A stretch of 64,000 bases of DNA from Lactiplantibacillus plantarum (lineage in GTDB: Bacteria; Bacillota; Bacilli; Lactobacillales; Lactobacillaceae): assembly GCF_014131735.1 (NCBI RefSeq), contig NZ_CP039121.1, positions 2,728,001 to 2,792,000 on the forward strand, given 5' to 3'. Below, in pieces: positions 25,515 through 42,405 of this stretch; positions within the stretch are counted from its first letter, which is position 1, and each line of letters starts with the position of its first letter. Under the pieces are notes generated by a model. That model ran no database searches and was not told the DNA's origin. It was given only the letters and a program-made list of their open reading frames with translations. The position numbers and the translations under genes were made by a program.

Positions 25515-25550
25515 CAAAAAAGATATGCTACCACTAAGATAACATATCTT
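25515..25550 (-). terminator. Rho-independent terminator after dtpT
   Basis: On the minus strand the stem AAGATATG/CATATCTT is followed by T6, 17 bp after the dtpT stop. Confidence 0.75.
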
Positions 25551-25566
25551 CGAGTAAATATTCAAT

Positions 25567-27039
25567 TTAGCGAATGCCTTGCATCGACCGTTTAATCATT
25601 GGCACCATCATAAAGAGGATAATCCCTAAAACGACACTAACAATCCCGGTAATCGCAAAATATGGCACTTCGGTTTGCGTCGAGTAGAAACGGACAATCT
25701 GTGCATTAAGCGCACTACCAACCGAATCAGTTAGGAACCACATACTCATCATCTGAGAAGCAAAAGCCTTTGGTGCAAGCTTGGTGGTAACTGATAAACC
25801 AATTGGTGAAATCAACATTTCAGCAATTTCAACGACTGCCCAACTGGCAACTAACCACCATGGACTAACCTTCCCTGCAGTTCCAAAGAGCGCTCCAGGT
25901 ACAGCCATCACTAGGTAAGAAGCCCCAGCGAATAGCAACCCAATCGCAAATTTAGTTGGTGAACTAGGTTGTTTTTTACCCCACTTAGTCCACAACCACA
26001 CGAATGGTGTTGTATAAATCATGATGAACAATGGGTTTAGCATTTGGAAATCAGAAGCAGCTAGATGGGTAAAACCAAGATCCAAATTAACCCGATTAGC
26101 TGCAAATAACGCAAGTACGGACGAACCCTGTTCTTCAATTGCCCAGAATAAAGCAGCGGCAATAAACAATGGGATATAAGCCCGAACACGTGAACGTTCT
26201 GTTGCATTAGTCTTGTCAGACGTTAACATCAAAATAAAGTAAACGATTGGTGTCAAGATAACAAGCGTACTAATTAAACTAATAACATTTGCTAACGTAA
26301 GAGCATTCATTAATTGCATTAATAGTAGAATCAACCCAATCCCAACGATTCCTAAGATTGTCCACCGCATGATTTTTTTCAAATCACCGGGTTCTAATGG
26401 ATCAGTTGGATAGAGGCTAGCAGAACTTAAATTCTTCTTACCATCAAAGTAGTATTGCAATAGACCAAAGAACATCCCAATCGCAGCTAAGGAGAAGCCT
26501 AAGTGGAAGTTAACATTTAAGCCGATCCGACCAACTAAGGCTGGTGCAACCAATGAACCTAAGTTAATCCCGAAGACGAAAATACTAAAACCAGCATCCC
26601 GACGTGTATCTTCTACTGTATACAATTGACCAACCATGTCAGAGACGTTTGGCTTTAATAACCCAGTCCCAATGACAATAAGTGCGATTGAAACAAATAG
26701 TGCGCCAACTCCAAATGGCGTTGATAACACGATGTGGCCTAACATGATGAAGACCCCACCAATAAAGACGGTCTTACGGCTACCCCAGACACGGTCACTT
26801 AGAAAGCCACCGAGGACACTAGAAACGTAAACTAAGGCCGAATAGATTGACATAATGGATGCTGCGGTGACTTGGTCAAATCCAAGACCACCTTTAGCGA
26901 CACTGTAGTACATGTAATAGATCAGTAGCGCACGCATCCCGTAGTAACTGAATCGTTCCCACATTTCAGTGAAGAACAACGTCCGTAAGCCACGGGGTTG
27001 GCCAAAGAACGACCGATCCAGCTTTTGTTCCTTATCCAA
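25567..27039 (-). CDS. dtpT: Di-/tripeptide:proton symporter, POT family
   Basis: This polytopic permease takes up di- and tripeptides with protons. It has 490 residues. The POT signature [22 protein letters not shown] is near residues 23-44, and the second family motif ([28 protein letters not shown]) near 125-165. The E-x-x-E-R set for proton coupling is intact. About 14 membrane segments are visible. Start TTG 27039 has GGAGG 8 bp upstream; the longer frame begins with TTG inside that site. It is monocistronic. Lactobacilli depend on peptides for nitrogen, so this is an important uptake route. Confidence 0.93.
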   Translation of the reverse strand: MDKEQKLDRSFFGQPRGLRTLFFTEMWERFSYYGMRALLIYYMYYSVAKGGLGFDQVTAASIMSIYSALVYVSSVLGGFLSDRVWGSRKTVFIGGVFIMLGHIVLSTPFGVGALFVSIALIVIGTGLLKPNVSDMVGQLYTVEDTRRDAGFSIFVFGINLGSLVAPALVGRIGLNVNFHLGFSLAAIGMFFGLLQYYFDGKKNLSSASLYPTDPLEPGDLKKIMRWTILGIVGIGLILLLMQLMNALTLANVISLISTLVILTPIVYFILMLTSDKTNATERSRVRAYIPLFIAAALFWAIEEQGSSVLALFAANRVNLDLGFTHLAASDFQMLNPLFIMIYTTPFVWLWTKWGKKQPSSPTKFAIGLLFAGASYLVMAVPGALFGTAGKVSPWWLVASWAVVEIAEMLISPIGLSVTTKLAPKAFASQMMSMWFLTDSVGSALNAQIVRFYSTQTEVPYFAITGIVSVVLGIILFMMVPMIKRSMQGIR

Positions 27040-27121
27040 TAGAGATTCCTCCAAACTTCTTAACCAGTTTGTATTTCGTTTAAAAGTAACAAGTTTTGTT
27101 TCTTAATTAAACATAATAACT

Positions 27122-27150
27122 ATTATACTAGCCTTAATCTTAATCAACAA
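27122..27150 (-). promoter_or_regulatory. Sigma-A promoter of dtpT
   Basis: On the minus strand, -35 TTGTTG (27150-27145), a 17-bp spacer and consensus -10 TATAAT (27127-27122), 83 bp before the start. Confidence 0.65.
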
Positions 27151-27590
27151 TAGCACTAACTGTTTTCTAATCTAATAACCATTAATTAAATTAATATCCA
27201 CCATACATAAATAGTCTTAAATCCTTTTATAGCACCAAAAACTAGTTGACAGGACATTTTATAAGGCTTTTAGCTTTCTAAAATTAACACTAAATTCTAA
27301 TTTAATATAAAATAATTAATAGCATTCAAATGCTGAAAATACGCAATTGGTATTAAAAATCTAATTAAACAAAAAACAAAACTGAAATTATCAACAATAA
27401 AGTACCGCTATTAAAATGGCTATGATTGTTCGCAGCATGTAATTTACAGTTATTGCGACTAATTATAATAAACCGCAAGATTGATATGCTAAGCATACCT
27501 AAAAAGCAGTGGCGACAATAGGCATCATCCTACTAAGCCCTTACGATCATTTTGATACTTCGGCATTCAAATAGCTAACATTCTTATATC
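27151..27590. other. AT-rich spacer between dtpT and the rrn terminator
   Basis: About 440 bp of very AT-rich sequence with no open frame of note, no RNA gene and no clear repeat. It separates the rrn operon from dtpT. Confidence 0.6.
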
Positions 27591-27622
27591 AAAAAAGCAG
27601 CTTTGCGTTTGCGCAAAGCTGC
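27591..27622 (-). terminator. rrn operon terminator
   Basis: On the minus strand the stem GCAGCTTTGCGC/GCGCAAAGCTGC-like hairpin (27597-27607 with 27611-27622) is followed by T6, 59 bp after tRNA-Thr. Confidence 0.9.
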
Positions 27623-27680
27623 CAATCATTTTATGTCTATTTAAAAATAAAAAGGCGAGAACCACGTCCCACCTCACAAG

Positions 27681-27753
27681 TGCCGGCTACCAGAGTCGAA
27701 CTGATGACCCTCGGTTTACGATACCGATGCTCTACCAACTGAGCTAAGCCGGC
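27681..27753 (-). tRNA. tRNA-Thr (anticodon CGT)
   Basis: A 73-nt cloverleaf with acceptor GCCGGCT/AGCCGGC and discriminator A. The anticodon stem TCGGT/ACCGA surrounds ATCGTAA, giving CGT. Last gene of the rrn operon. CCA is not encoded. Confidence 0.94.
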
Positions 27754-27798
27754 ATGATATAAAAATAGATGTTAACACAATTGCCAACATCTATGTCA

Positions 27799-27871
27799 CT
27801 CCGACAGGCGGGCTCGAACCGTCGACATCTTGATTAACAGTCAAGCGCTCTACCAACTGAGCTATGTCGGA
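27799..27871 (-). tRNA. tRNA-Asn (anticodon GTT)
   Basis: A 73-nt cloverleaf with acceptor TCCGACA/TGTCGGA and discriminator G. The anticodon stem CTTGA/TCAAG surrounds CTGTTAA, giving GTT. It follows 5S rRNA directly. Confidence 0.95.
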
Positions 27872-27878
27872 ATAATCG

Positions 27879-27995
27879 CATGGCAACGTCCTACCCTCGC
27901 AGGGAGCGATCCCCCAACTACTCTCGGCGCTAAGAAGCTTAACTTCTGTGTTCGACATGGGAACAGGTGTATCCTTCTCGCCATCGTCACCACAC
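27879..27995 (-). rRNA. rrf: 5S ribosomal RNA
   Basis: About 117 nt with the conserved CCTGTTCCCATGTCGAACAC and TAGTTGGGGGATCGCTCCC blocks. Ends are set by pairing of the 5' GTGGTGACGATGGC region with the 3' end and are approximate by a few bases. Confidence 0.95.
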
Positions 27996-28065
27996 TATTG
28001 AGAAACTTGTGCTCTCAAAACTAGACAATATCAAATATCTTCATATGAACCGGAACACCAATTAC

Positions 28066-30987
<2,922 letters not shown>

Positions 30988-31145
30988 CATTTACCTAACG
31001 GTAAATGCGATTAATGAGTTTAGCGATAATTAAACTTCAATAAAAAACTCAAAAAACGCGGTGTTCTCGGTTTCATTATGAAAAAATATATTTGATATTA
31101 TCTAGTTTTCAAAGAACAAGTTTCAATGACGACTAACGTCGTCAA

Positions 31146-31218
31146 TGGAGAATAGCGGGATCGAACCGCTGACCCCCTGCTTGCAAAGCAGGTGCTCTCC
31201 CAGCTGAGCTAATTCCCC
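31146..31218 (-). tRNA. tRNA-Ala (anticodon TGC)
   Basis: A 73-nt cloverleaf in the 16S-23S spacer. The acceptor is GGGGAAT/ATTCTCC with one G-T pair and discriminator A. The anticodon loop TTTGCAA gives TGC. Confidence 0.96.
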
Positions 31219-31259
31219 ATGAGGTATTCAACTTATGGAACCAACTGGTTCGGTTCCAA

Positions 31260-31334
<75 letters not shown>

Positions 31335-31413
31335 AAAAAACGCTTATTAAATTGAGAGTTAGACCTCTCAAAACTAAACAAAGTTTCGAAGAATGTGTAG
31401 GTTTCCGTAATAT

Positions 31414-32987
<1,574 letters not shown>

Positions 32988-33167
32988 ATGATGAGTTCTA
33001 AAAAGCTCATTTAATGTTGTACTAAAATTTATTTGCTAGCGAATTGACTTCGCAAATGTTTTGCTCTTGATTCAAAATCAAGAGACCCTACACATTTGAT
33101 TCGTCGAAACTTTGTTCAGTTTTCAAAGGTCTAAATCGTTCGTTGATTACCTCAACGCAACTTAATC

Positions 33168-33196
33168 ATCATATCAAGTTATCAACATCTTGTCAA
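33168..33196 (-). promoter_or_regulatory. Main rrn promoter
   Basis: On the minus strand, consensus -35 TTGACA (33196-33191), a 17-bp spacer and -10 TATGAT (33173-33168), about 180 bp before 16S. The leader between has several short hairpins typical of rRNA processing. Confidence 0.88.
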
Positions 33197-33266
33197 CAAC
33201 TTTTTATAATTAATTTTCGTTGGAAGCAAGCGGCTAACCGCTTTGTGCGCCTCAACAACGTATACT

Positions 33267-33295
33267 AATTTACCAATTATCCTGATAAATTGCAA
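33267..33295 (-). promoter_or_regulatory. Possible second, upstream rrn promoter
   Basis: -35 TTGCAA (33295-33290), a 17-bp spacer and -10 TAAATT (33272-33267), about 100 bp before the main promoter. Tandem rrn promoters are common in Firmicutes. The match is only fair. The rest of 33296-33533 is AT-rich with no gene. Confidence 0.4.
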
Positions 33296-33534
33296 GCCCT
33301 AAAATGCAAAAATAACCAGTCAATAATATCATGTTAATCAATCCACTTTGATAATATACGGTATTTAAAACCATAATCATGTTAATTGACTTCAAATCCT
33401 ACCTACCACCACCATAAAATCCGCTTTTACTTAAGTTTAGCCTCCAAATGTCTCAACAATGTTCGGGTAAAAATAATCTAACTTTTTTTCAATAAATCGC
33501 TTTCCGAACTAAAGTTACTCAATCTGACCCAACA

Positions 33535-33578
33535 AAAACGGCAGTTAGCTTAGGAAAACCTAAGCTAACTGCCGTTTT
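33535..33578. terminator. Terminator after lysS
   Basis: A perfect 20-bp stem from AAAACGGCAGTTAGC to its complement around a 4-nt AAAA loop, with T tract, 9 bp from the lysS stop. It ends the pth-lysS stretch. Confidence 0.93.
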
Positions 33579-33586
33579 AAATCTAA

Positions 33587-35119
<1,533 letters not shown>

Positions 35120-35189
35120 TTATTCCGTACCTAAACAATCACTACATGTTAATTTTGACAATCACGCCGCCAAAATGCAAGTTAATTAT

Positions 35190-36197
35190 TCACTTTACCG
35201 CGTGACTAGCCAAATAAGTTGCCGTCTGCTCCTGAAACTGCGTTAAAATGCGCATCATTTCTGCTAACGAGCTTGCCTCCATTAAAGCCACTTTGGTCCG
35301 TGCCGACCTTGGGATGCCTTTTAGATAGTACGGCGCTTGTTCACGGAATTCATGACAGCCGCCCCGCTCACCTTTTAAAACCACTAACCGCTGCAAATGT
35401 TCCATTGCCGTTTGCATCTTAGCCATCGGTGTGGGTGGCGTTAGTAACTCCCCGGTTGCTAAATAGTGTACTGTCTGGGTAAGCATCCACGGATTACCTT
35501 CTACCGCCCGGCCAATCATGACGGCATCGGCCCCGACTTCATCAAGCATCCGCGCAGCATCTTGAGGTGTCTGAACGTCACCATTACCCATCAATGGAAT
35601 CGTGAGGGCATCCGCCACCCGTTTTAACACGTCCCAATCAGCATGGCCTTGGTACATCTGCTTACGAGTCCGTCCATGCATTGCAACGGCAGCTGCACCA
35701 GCTCGTTCGGCAGCCCGCGCATTCTCGACGGCATATACGTGCTCTGCGTCCCAACCAGTTCGCATCTTGACCGTCACTGGTTTATTAACCGCAGCAGTCA
35801 CAGCCGCGACCATCTCATAGACTTTATCTGGACTTAAAAGCCACTTAGCGCCCGCATCAGTCTTAACCACTTTATTCACCGGACAGCCCATATTAATATC
35901 AATAATATCAGCATTGGTCTGCTGATCGACAAACTGGGCGGCTTGAACCAGTGTTGCTTTCGAACCACCAAAGATTTGAATACTCATTGGATGTTCTTTT
36001 GGATCAACAAACATCATTTCCAGGGTCTTACGATTATGATACATGATCCCGCGATCAGAAATCATCTCACAAACGACTAACCCCGCACCAAAATCCTTGC
36101 AGATTACTCGAAAGGCCGCGTTAGTCACGCCGGCCATCGGTGCCACTACGACACGATTGGGAATCGTCACATCACCGATCTGCCACTCTTGATTCAT
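35190..36197 (-). CDS. dus: tRNA-dihydrouridine synthase
   Basis: This FMN enzyme reduces uridines in the tRNA D-loop with NADPH. It has 335 residues in a TIM barrel. The FMN motif [12 protein letters not shown] is near 19-30, and the catalytic Cys is in [20 protein letters not shown] near 102. The substrate helix end carries [21 protein letters not shown] and [11 protein letters not shown]. The ATG (36197) overlaps the hslO stop by one base (TAATG), so translation is coupled. The order hslO-dus-lysS is common in lactobacilli. Confidence 0.96.
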   Translation of the reverse strand: MNQEWQIGDVTIPNRVVVAPMAGVTNAAFRVICKDFGAGLVVCEMISDRGIMYHNRKTLEMMFVDPKEHPMSIQIFGGSKATLVQAAQFVDQQTNADIIDINMGCPVNKVVKTDAGAKWLLSPDKVYEMVAAVTAAVNKPVTVKMRTGWDAEHVYAVENARAAERAGAAAVAMHGRTRKQMYQGHADWDVLKRVADALTIPLMGNGDVQTPQDAARMLDEVGADAVMIGRAVEGNPWMLTQTVHYLATGELLTPPTPMAKMQTAMEHLQRLVVLKGERGGCHEFREQAPYYLKGIPRSARTKVALMEASSLAEMMRILTQFQEQTATYLASHAVK

Positions 36198-37084
36198 TAA
36201 GCGTCACCCTTGGACCGTGAGAGCACTGCTTCTAGTTCGCGTTCACTGAACTGATACTGGTCCCCACAAAAATGACAAACTGCCGTGGCACCATGATCTT
36301 CATCAATCATTGCTTGAACCTCATGCTTAGGCAAAGCCATTAGTGCTTCGGCAAATCGTTCTTTAGAACAATCGCATTCAAACTTAACTGGCATTTTATC
36401 TAATACCTTAACGTCACCATCAAATAACAAATCCAAAATATCTTCTGGTGACTTACCATCACGCATCAATTGGGAGACTAACGGCATGTCTTTGAGCTTG
36501 TTTTCTAGCGAGCTGATGGCTTCATCCGTCGCATTTGGCAATACTTGCACCAAAAAGCCACCAGCAACTCCAATCGAATTGTCGTCATTTACAAACACCG
36601 ACAAGCCAACAGCTGATGGAATCTGTTCGGACTGTGCTAAGTAATACGTAAAGTCTTCGCCTAATTCACCAGAAACTAACGCAACCGTTCCGGTGAATGG
36701 ATCCCCAACCCCCTGATCCTTAGTCACAGATAAAAAGCCATCAGTTCCAACAGCCGCCTTCACATCGATCTTATGCTTATCATTCAAAGGCAAGTGCACA
36801 TGGGGGTGCTGTAAATACCCCTTGACCGTACCTTTAGCATTGCCATCAACAACGATACCACCAACAGGACCGTTCCCGTTGATTTTAACGGTCATTTGTT
36901 CTTCACCCTTTAAAACCGATGATGCTAATAATAACGTACCAACCAAGCTGCGGCCTAACGCTGCTGATGCTGCACTCCAGGTATCATGTCGGCGTTGGGC
37001 TTCAGCAACCACGCCCGTTGCGCTAACTGCGTACGCTCGAAACATCTCATTACCCGCGACGCTTTTTACTAAATAATCTGCCAT
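36197..37084 (-). CDS. hslO: Redox-regulated chaperone Hsp33
   Basis: Hsp33 is a cytoplasmic holdase switched on by oxidation. It has 295 residues. The C-terminal zinc center is the Cys-X-Cys pair in [10 protein letters not shown] and the Cys-X2-Cys pair in [10 protein letters not shown] (about 237-273); loss of zinc with disulfide formation activates the protein. The N-terminal domain shows the family segments [23 protein letters not shown]. All four cysteines are present. It lies 148 bp after ftsH, with a weak hairpin between, and is coupled to dus. Confidence 0.97.
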   Translation of the reverse strand: MADYLVKSVAGNEMFRAYAVSATGVVAEAQRRHDTWSAASAALGRSLVGTLLLASSVLKGEEQMTVKINGNGPVGGIVVDGNAKGTVKGYLQHPHVHLPLNDKHKIDVKAAVGTDGFLSVTKDQGVGDPFTGTVALVSGELGEDFTYYLAQSEQIPSAVGLSVFVNDDNSIGVAGGFLVQVLPNATDEAISSLENKLKDMPLVSQLMRDGKSPEDILDLLFDGDVKVLDKMPVKFECDCSKERFAEALMALPKHEVQAMIDEDHGATAVCHFCGDQYQFSERELEAVLSRSKGDA

Positions 37085-37182
37085 TTAATCATACTCCTAT
37101 CTCAATCCGTCTTTAATTGCGACCCGACGCTCATAACCGAATTAACACAATTGATTTATTTTCCTGAAATATCATAACGCAT

Positions 37183-37213
37183 AAAAGGAGCCGAGACAAA
37201 GTCCCAGCTCCTT
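37183..37213 (-). terminator. Probable terminator after ftsH
   Basis: On the minus strand the stem AAGGAGCTGGGAC/GTCTCGGCTCCTT is followed by TTTATG. The T tract is short, so read-through into hslO is likely. Stem 37185-37213. Confidence 0.6.
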
Positions 37214-37232
37214 CATTTTACTTTATTCAATA

Positions 37233-39470
37233 CTATGCTTGCGAATTAGTATCATCCTGCGATGATGGTGTGGCACTTTCAGCATTTGGTAAACCGGTGG
37301 CTGAAGTTGCGACATCACTGTCGGTAGCTGATTCAGTGGCTGAATTAGCTGTTGAATTGACACTACTGTCAGCACTAACTTCTGAACTAGCATCCGATTC
37401 ACTTGGGAAACTTGGTTCAGCAACACTCACATTAGTCGTAGTGTCAGCTGAGTCTGCTTGCTTATCATCCGCACTTTGGTTTTGCGCGTGCTTTTCAGCT
37501 TCGCGACGTTCCAATTCACGTTTGGATTCTTCGAAGGTAGCTGCTTTCTCACTTGGAAATTCATTACTATCCTTTTCAGGCATCTTACCAGTCTTAAACA
37601 GACTGAGAATTTGCTTTTCATCCAATGTTTCGTACTTCAATAAGGCTTCCGCAATTAACTTATGCTGTTCACGGTGTGACTCGATAATATCCGTAGCAGT
37701 TTGATGCGCTTCTTGGCTCAAACGCCGGACTTCATCATCGATCAATTGTGCCGTATGTTGTGAAAAGGCACTCGCACCCATACCCTGTTGGTAAGCTGCT
37801 TGTTGGTTGGCATTTTCTAACTCAACAGGACCAAGCTTTTCACTCATCCCATATTGAGTAACCATTGCCCGGGCAATTTGCGTTGCCTGTTCAAAGTCAT
37901 TAGAAGCACCTGATGATTGCGCCCCAAAGATAATTTCTTCAGCAGCACGACCACCCATTAAACCAGCCATTTGTTCCTTCGCATCACGTTTCGACATCAA
38001 CATCTGATCTTCACGTGGTAACATGATGGCATAACCGCCAGCACGACCCCGTGGCACGATCGTTACTTTATGAACGACCCGTGCATCATTCAAGACCAAT
38101 CCAACAATCGTATGACCAGCTTCGTGATAAGCCACGGTTTCCCGTTCATGCTTATTCACAACGCGATCATGCTTAGCAGGTCCGGCAATGACCCGATCTT
38201 CTGCTTCATCGAGATCCGCAGCGTCAACTTGCTTCTTATTACGACGGGCAGCTAACAAGGCCGCTTCGTTCAATAAGTTTTCCAAATCGGCACCCACGAA
38301 TCCAGGTGTTTGCTTGGCAATTTCCTTCAAATCAACGTCAGCTGCTAATGGCTTATTCTTAGCATGGACTTTTAAGATGGCTTCCCGACCCTTAACGTCT
38401 GGACGACCAACTAAGATCTTCCGGTCGAAACGACCTGGACGAAGTAAGGCAGGATCAAGTACATCAGAACGGTTTGTCGCCGCCATGACGATGACACCTT
38501 CATTACCTGTAAAACCATCCATTTCAACTAACAATTGGTTCAGGGTTTGTTCACGTTCATCATGACCGCCGCCCATACCATTGCCACGTTGCCGACCAAC
38601 CGCATCAATTTCATCAATAAAGATGATAGATGGGGCGTTCTTCTTAGCTTGTTCGAATAAGTCCCGAACCCGGCTAGCACCAACCCCGACGAACATTTCG
38701 ACGAAGTCAGAACCAGAGATTGAGAAGAATGGGACACCAGCTTCACCGGCAACCGCTTTAGCAAGCAACGTTTTACCAGTACCAGGAGGCCCCTCGAGGA
38801 GTACCCCAGATGGGATCCGTGCACCTAAGGACACGAACTTCCGCGGATCTTTCAAGAATTCGACAACTTCGACCAATTCTTGCTTTTCTTCTTCTTCACC
38901 GGCAACATCTGAGAAACGAACCTTATTTTGCTTACTATCAGCTGGTTTTGCTTTGGTCTTACCAAAGTTCATAACCCGGTTGTTCCCGCCGCCTTGTCCT
39001 GCTTGTCCCATCATCATATAGAAGAGGAATAACATCAGGATGACTGGCGCGATGTACATTAATAACGTGACCCAGATGCCGCTAGATTCTTCGGCCTTAG
39101 CCGTAACCTTGACGTCATGCTTAGCCGCCAACTTAGAAACTTGGTCAACCGTGGAGTTGTTTTCCAACATCGTTGTTGAAAATGACGTCGTCTTTGTAGA
39201 TGCGCTCTTGATACCAAGGGCGTTTGCAGAAGAAGTCGTCCGTGCTTTCCGGTATGAACCAGTTACCTTGTAGACGCCGCCACTAGGCTGGATACTAACG
39301 TTTTTAACGTTATTCTTATCTAATTGTTTGACAAATTCGCTATAACGAATATTTTGCGTTTGTGAGCCGGAATTACCGCCAAAGAAAAAGTAGATAATTC
39401 CCATCAAGCTCAGAAACATCAAAATGTAAAATAAGCTATTACGAAAGAGTCCATTGCGTCGATTGTTCAT
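37233..39470 (-). CDS. ftsH: ATP-dependent zinc metalloprotease FtsH
   Basis: FtsH is a membrane-bound AAA protease that degrades misfolded membrane and some cytosolic proteins. It has 745 residues, longer than usual. Two N-terminal membrane segments (about 8-27 and 132-155) flank an extracellular domain. Walker A GPPGTGKT is near 224, Walker B IIFIDEID near 281, [15 protein letters not shown] near 330, and zinc motif HEAGH near 440. The last 100 or so residues are a low-complexity tail rich in Ser, Thr, Ala and Asp. Start ATG 39470 follows AAGGAGG; an ATG at 39485 lies before it. Gap to hpt is 79 bp. Confidence 0.97.
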
Positions 39471-39549
39471 ATGTGCCTCCTTCATCGAAACTTTTATATA
39501 CAGTACTTCGATAGTCTAAATAATAGCACATTTGACTATCATTGACCAA

Positions 39550-40092
39550 TTATTTATGCTCGTAAATCGCAGGTTTTAAAATCCCAACGTACGGCAAGTT
39601 CCGATAGCGTTCTGCATAGTCAAGACCGTAACCGACCACAAACTCATTCGGTACTTCAAAACCAATATAATCTGCCTTAATATCAACGAGTCGACCAGCT
39701 GGTTTATCCAATAACGTGCAGACCTTAACTGAGTTCACATCGCGCCGCTTCAACAAATCGATCAAGAACTTCAACGTCCGCCCGGTATCAATGATGTCTT
39801 CAATGACTAACACATCACGACCCGTCACATCAGCATCTAAGTCCTTCGTTAGTTGAACCTCACCACTAGAGATCGTTTCATTACCGTAACTTGATAAATT
39901 AATAAAATCAAGATCCGCGTAAATATCCATTTCACGAATAATGTCCGTGGTAAATAAAACGGCACCCTTGAGTACGCAAATAATTAATGGGTTCTTACCA
40001 GCATATGCAGTTGTGAGTTCTTTTCCTAATTTTTGTGCAACCTGATGGATATCCTCGCGACTATAAAGTACTCGTTCAATGTCGTTGTTCAT
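39550..40092 (-). CDS. hpt: Hypoxanthine-guanine phosphoribosyltransferase
   Basis: This enzyme salvages hypoxanthine and guanine with PRPP to IMP and GMP. It has 180 residues, the usual size. The PRPP-binding motif [14 protein letters not shown] is near 95-108, and the flexible loop [14 protein letters not shown] near 66-79 closes the active site. Purine-binding residues near [22 protein letters not shown] are present. The ATG at 40092 lies 19 bp after the tilS stop; tilS-hpt-ftsH is a conserved gene trio in Firmicutes. Confidence 0.97.
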   Translation of the reverse strand: MNNDIERVLYSREDIHQVAQKLGKELTTAYAGKNPLIICVLKGAVLFTTDIIREMDIYADLDFINLSSYGNETISSGEVQLTKDLDADVTGRDVLVIEDIIDTGRTLKFLIDLLKRRDVNSVKVCTLLDKPAGRLVDIKADYIGFEVPNEFVVGYGLDYAERYRNLPYVGILKPAIYEHK

Positions 40093-40111
40093 CGTTTCAG
40101 ATGTACTCCTT

Positions 40112-41458
40112 TCAACTCTCGTGTTTTAAGGCTAAAAATACTGTCTGGGTACCAGTCGTACGATAGCTAAACTTATGACCGACCACCCACAGAACGTTCC
40201 CTTGAGCATTCACTAACACTTGCACCTGTTCACGCCGTTCAGCCGGAACTTTTCGATCAATCAGCAGTCGACGTACCAGCTGATGACCACCGCCCTTGAG
40301 AACGATTCGATCACCAGCTTGCCACGGCCGCCACACTAGCGGCCAATCGGCTTCTGTTAACCAAAATGGCTGACTGACAACATTTGGCACCCGCGTAAAG
40401 ATTCCCACCGTTTGGGTTGCAGTAATTTTCTGCCATTGGTTTAAGTCTACCATAATTTTTTCACGGGGCATTAACTTTTTACCCCTTTTTTTTATTGGCA
40501 AAGCTTCAATGATACCAGCGTTACGGTACAACTCCCAGGCCGCGTTTACCGTTAATCTACTCGTGGCAGGCCGCGTCCGTTGTCCCCACGAGACCAGCGG
40601 TTGTAACTTCGACTCGGTGAATAGTTGTTGCGTCTGCTGCTCGAGCCACGTCGCAAAAACGGCTAACTGCCACTGGCTCGGGAGTGCGCCCCACTGATCA
40701 ACAACCAACGCCCCTGTGGCCGTTACGACCTGCGACAGTAGTACCGTGACCATTTGCTTTTTAGCCGTCAACAGCGTTGTCAACTGTTGCTGGTAATCGG
40801 CCACATGCTTTAATAACTGGGGATTAACCGTCATAAGTTCTGGCACGACACGGTGCCGAATCCGATTACGGGTCAAGGCCACATCTTGATTAGTAACGTC
40901 TTCAAAATAAACGACATGCTGCTCGGCAGCATAGTTTCGTAGCTGATCTTTCGACCACGTCAACAACGGCCGAATTAATCGGCCCGTTGCAAAGGGCCGA
41001 CTAGTTGCGATTCCTGTCAATTGTGAGATGTCGCCACCACGCGCAAGCTTCATCAGATACGTTTCGACTTGATCATTGGCGTGGTGCGCAGTCAAAACTG
41101 CCGTTGCACGATTTTCCCGCATCACCTTAGCAAAAACATGGTACCGAAACTGACGCCCAGCTGCTTCAATACCACTCTTGGGATGTGCCGCGGGTAGCCA
41201 ATCGGCCATGACTAGCTTCAAGTTTTGCTGCTGGCAATATTGTCGCAAGTAGTCCGCTTCCATTTGACTTTGTTCGCGTAAATGATGATTAACATGAGCC
41301 ACCACTACCCGTGGCCGTTCCGCTGCTGGCAATCGTTGCAACAAATGCAACAATACCATTGAATCGACCCCAGTCGACACCGCTACCACCACTGTTTGCT
41401 GTGGTGATAACAGTTTGGCTGCAGCTAATTGCCGATTGAACTTTTGAATTGGTGTCAT
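40112..41458 (-). CDS. tilS: tRNA(Ile)-lysidine synthase
   Basis: TilS changes C34 to lysidine in tRNA-Ile(CAU), so that it reads AUA and is charged with Ile. It has 448 residues. The N-terminal N-type PP-loop is [16 protein letters not shown] near 25-40, with Thr in place of the second residue of the usual SGG form; the binding loop is kept. [10 protein letters not shown] and [11 protein letters not shown] follow, then a C-terminal substrate domain ([28 protein letters not shown]). The terminator at 41664-41706 separates it from yabR, so tilS-hpt may have its own promoter in 41459-41663. Confidence 0.95.
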   Translation of the reverse strand: MTPIQKFNRQLAAAKLLSPQQTVVVAVSTGVDSMVLLHLLQRLPAAERPRVVVAHVNHHLREQSQMEADYLRQYCQQQNLKLVMADWLPAAHPKSGIEAAGRQFRYHVFAKVMRENRATAVLTAHHANDQVETYLMKLARGGDISQLTGIATSRPFATGRLIRPLLTWSKDQLRNYAAEQHVVYFEDVTNQDVALTRNRIRHRVVPELMTVNPQLLKHVADYQQQLTTLLTAKKQMVTVLLSQVVTATGALVVDQWGALPSQWQLAVFATWLEQQTQQLFTESKLQPLVSWGQRTRPATSRLTVNAAWELYRNAGIIEALPIKKRGKKLMPREKIMVDLNQWQKITATQTVGIFTRVPNVVSQPFWLTEADWPLVWRPWQAGDRIVLKGGGHQLVRRLLIDRKVPAERREQVQVLVNAQGNVLWVVGHKFSYRTTGTQTVFLALKHES

Positions 41459-41663
41459 CTTAACCTCCCATCTAACTTCATTATAAATACATTGGATTTA
41501 TTTATTGTTAAAACTTGCCGATTAGTTGGCTGGTCGTTTGTCACCTATTTGAACATTATTCCGACTGGATAGCATAAGATGAACTAGCCAAGCAAGTTTA
41601 CAGTAACTCACACCGTTTCCAACGTGTCTCGCTGACTGACCTTGAACAATCGGCAATTTTCAA

Positions 41664-41706
41664 TAAAAAAAGCACGGTCGTGACTCTAAATAGCCGCACC
41701 GTGCTT
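41664..41706 (-). terminator. Terminator after yabR
   Basis: On the minus strand AAGCACGGTGCGG pairs with the CCGTGCTT side (41671-41678 with 41699-41706), followed by T7, 36 bp after the yabR stop. Confidence 0.85.
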
Positions 41707-41741
41707 CAAAATTTAACTAGATTAATGGCAAGTCACTAAGT

Positions 41742-42281
41742 TTAGCTACGACGACCACCACGGCCACCACGCTTACCTTCAGTATTACGCTTTAAGGTTG
41801 CTAGCCGATCCTCGCTATCTTTTAAGAAGCCAGACATCAATGAATCAAAGTCCTGCTTCTTAGGTTCATGTTGTCGTGATTGGTAACGACCGCCGCCATT
41901 TCCCCCACGACTATGGAAATTATTTGACCGATCGTGATGATTGCCATTGCTTTGACGTTCACCATGACCATGGTTGTTACCTTGATGATTGTTTGGCCGG
42001 TTGCCACCCTGATGGTTGCCATGATGTTCATGTTCACCTTGAGGTTTGTCAACCGCTTTACGGATTGACAAGCCAATCTTACCGTCATCACCAACGGATA
42101 ACACTTTGACTGTAACATCGTCGCCCACGCTCAAGACATCATGAATGTCCTTTACAAAGCCATCGGAAACCTCACTGATGTGTACTAGCCCCGTTTGATT
42201 ATTACCCAAGTTTACAAATGCACCAAAATTAGTAATCCCAGATACCTTACCAGTGACTTTTGTACCTACTTCAATTGCCAT
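41742..42281 (-). CDS. yabR: S1-domain RNA-binding protein (YabR-like) with His/Asn/Gly-rich linker
   Basis: This predicted ribosome- or RNA-associated protein has 179 residues. Residues 1-75 are a full S1 domain (GTKVTGKVSGITNFGAFVNLG; GLVHISEVSDGFVKD). Residues 80-138 are a low-complexity linker with eleven His and many Asn and Gly, plus RGG-type patches (HSRGGNGGGR). After a charged helix (DSLMSGFLKDSEDRLATLK), the C terminus ends in RGGRGGRR. Short YabR proteins carry less of this tail. Gene order divIC-yabR matches Bacillus. The RGG and His patches might bind RNA or metal. Terminators lie on both sides. Confidence 0.93.
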   Translation of the reverse strand: MAIEVGTKVTGKVSGITNFGAFVNLGNNQTGLVHISEVSDGFVKDIHDVLSVGDDVTVKVLSVGDDGKIGLSIRKAVDKPQGEHEHHGNHQGGNRPNNHQGNNHGHGERQSNGNHHDRSNNFHSRGGNGGGRYQSRQHEPKKQDFDSLMSGFLKDSEDRLATLKRNTEGKRGGRGGRRS

Positions 42282-42365
42282 AAAAAAAGTTGTTCCTCCT
42301 ATGAAATAATGGTTTTAGTATAGCATACTTTGTGAAACGTTGAGTTATACATTTAAGCAATTAAT

Positions 42366-42397
42366 AAAAAGTGGTCTACTCATATAAAGCAGACCAC
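42366..42397 (-). terminator. Terminator after divIC
   Basis: The arms GTGGTCT and AGACCAC with 13-nt loop are followed on the minus strand by T5, 9 bp from the divIC stop. Short stem, moderate strength. Confidence 0.7.
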
Positions 42398-42405
42398 AAC
42401 CCCGA

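Noticed and set aside
27799..27871. tRNA genes as integration sites of an element
   Set aside because: No integrase, no direct repeat of the tRNA 3' end, and normal neighbours.
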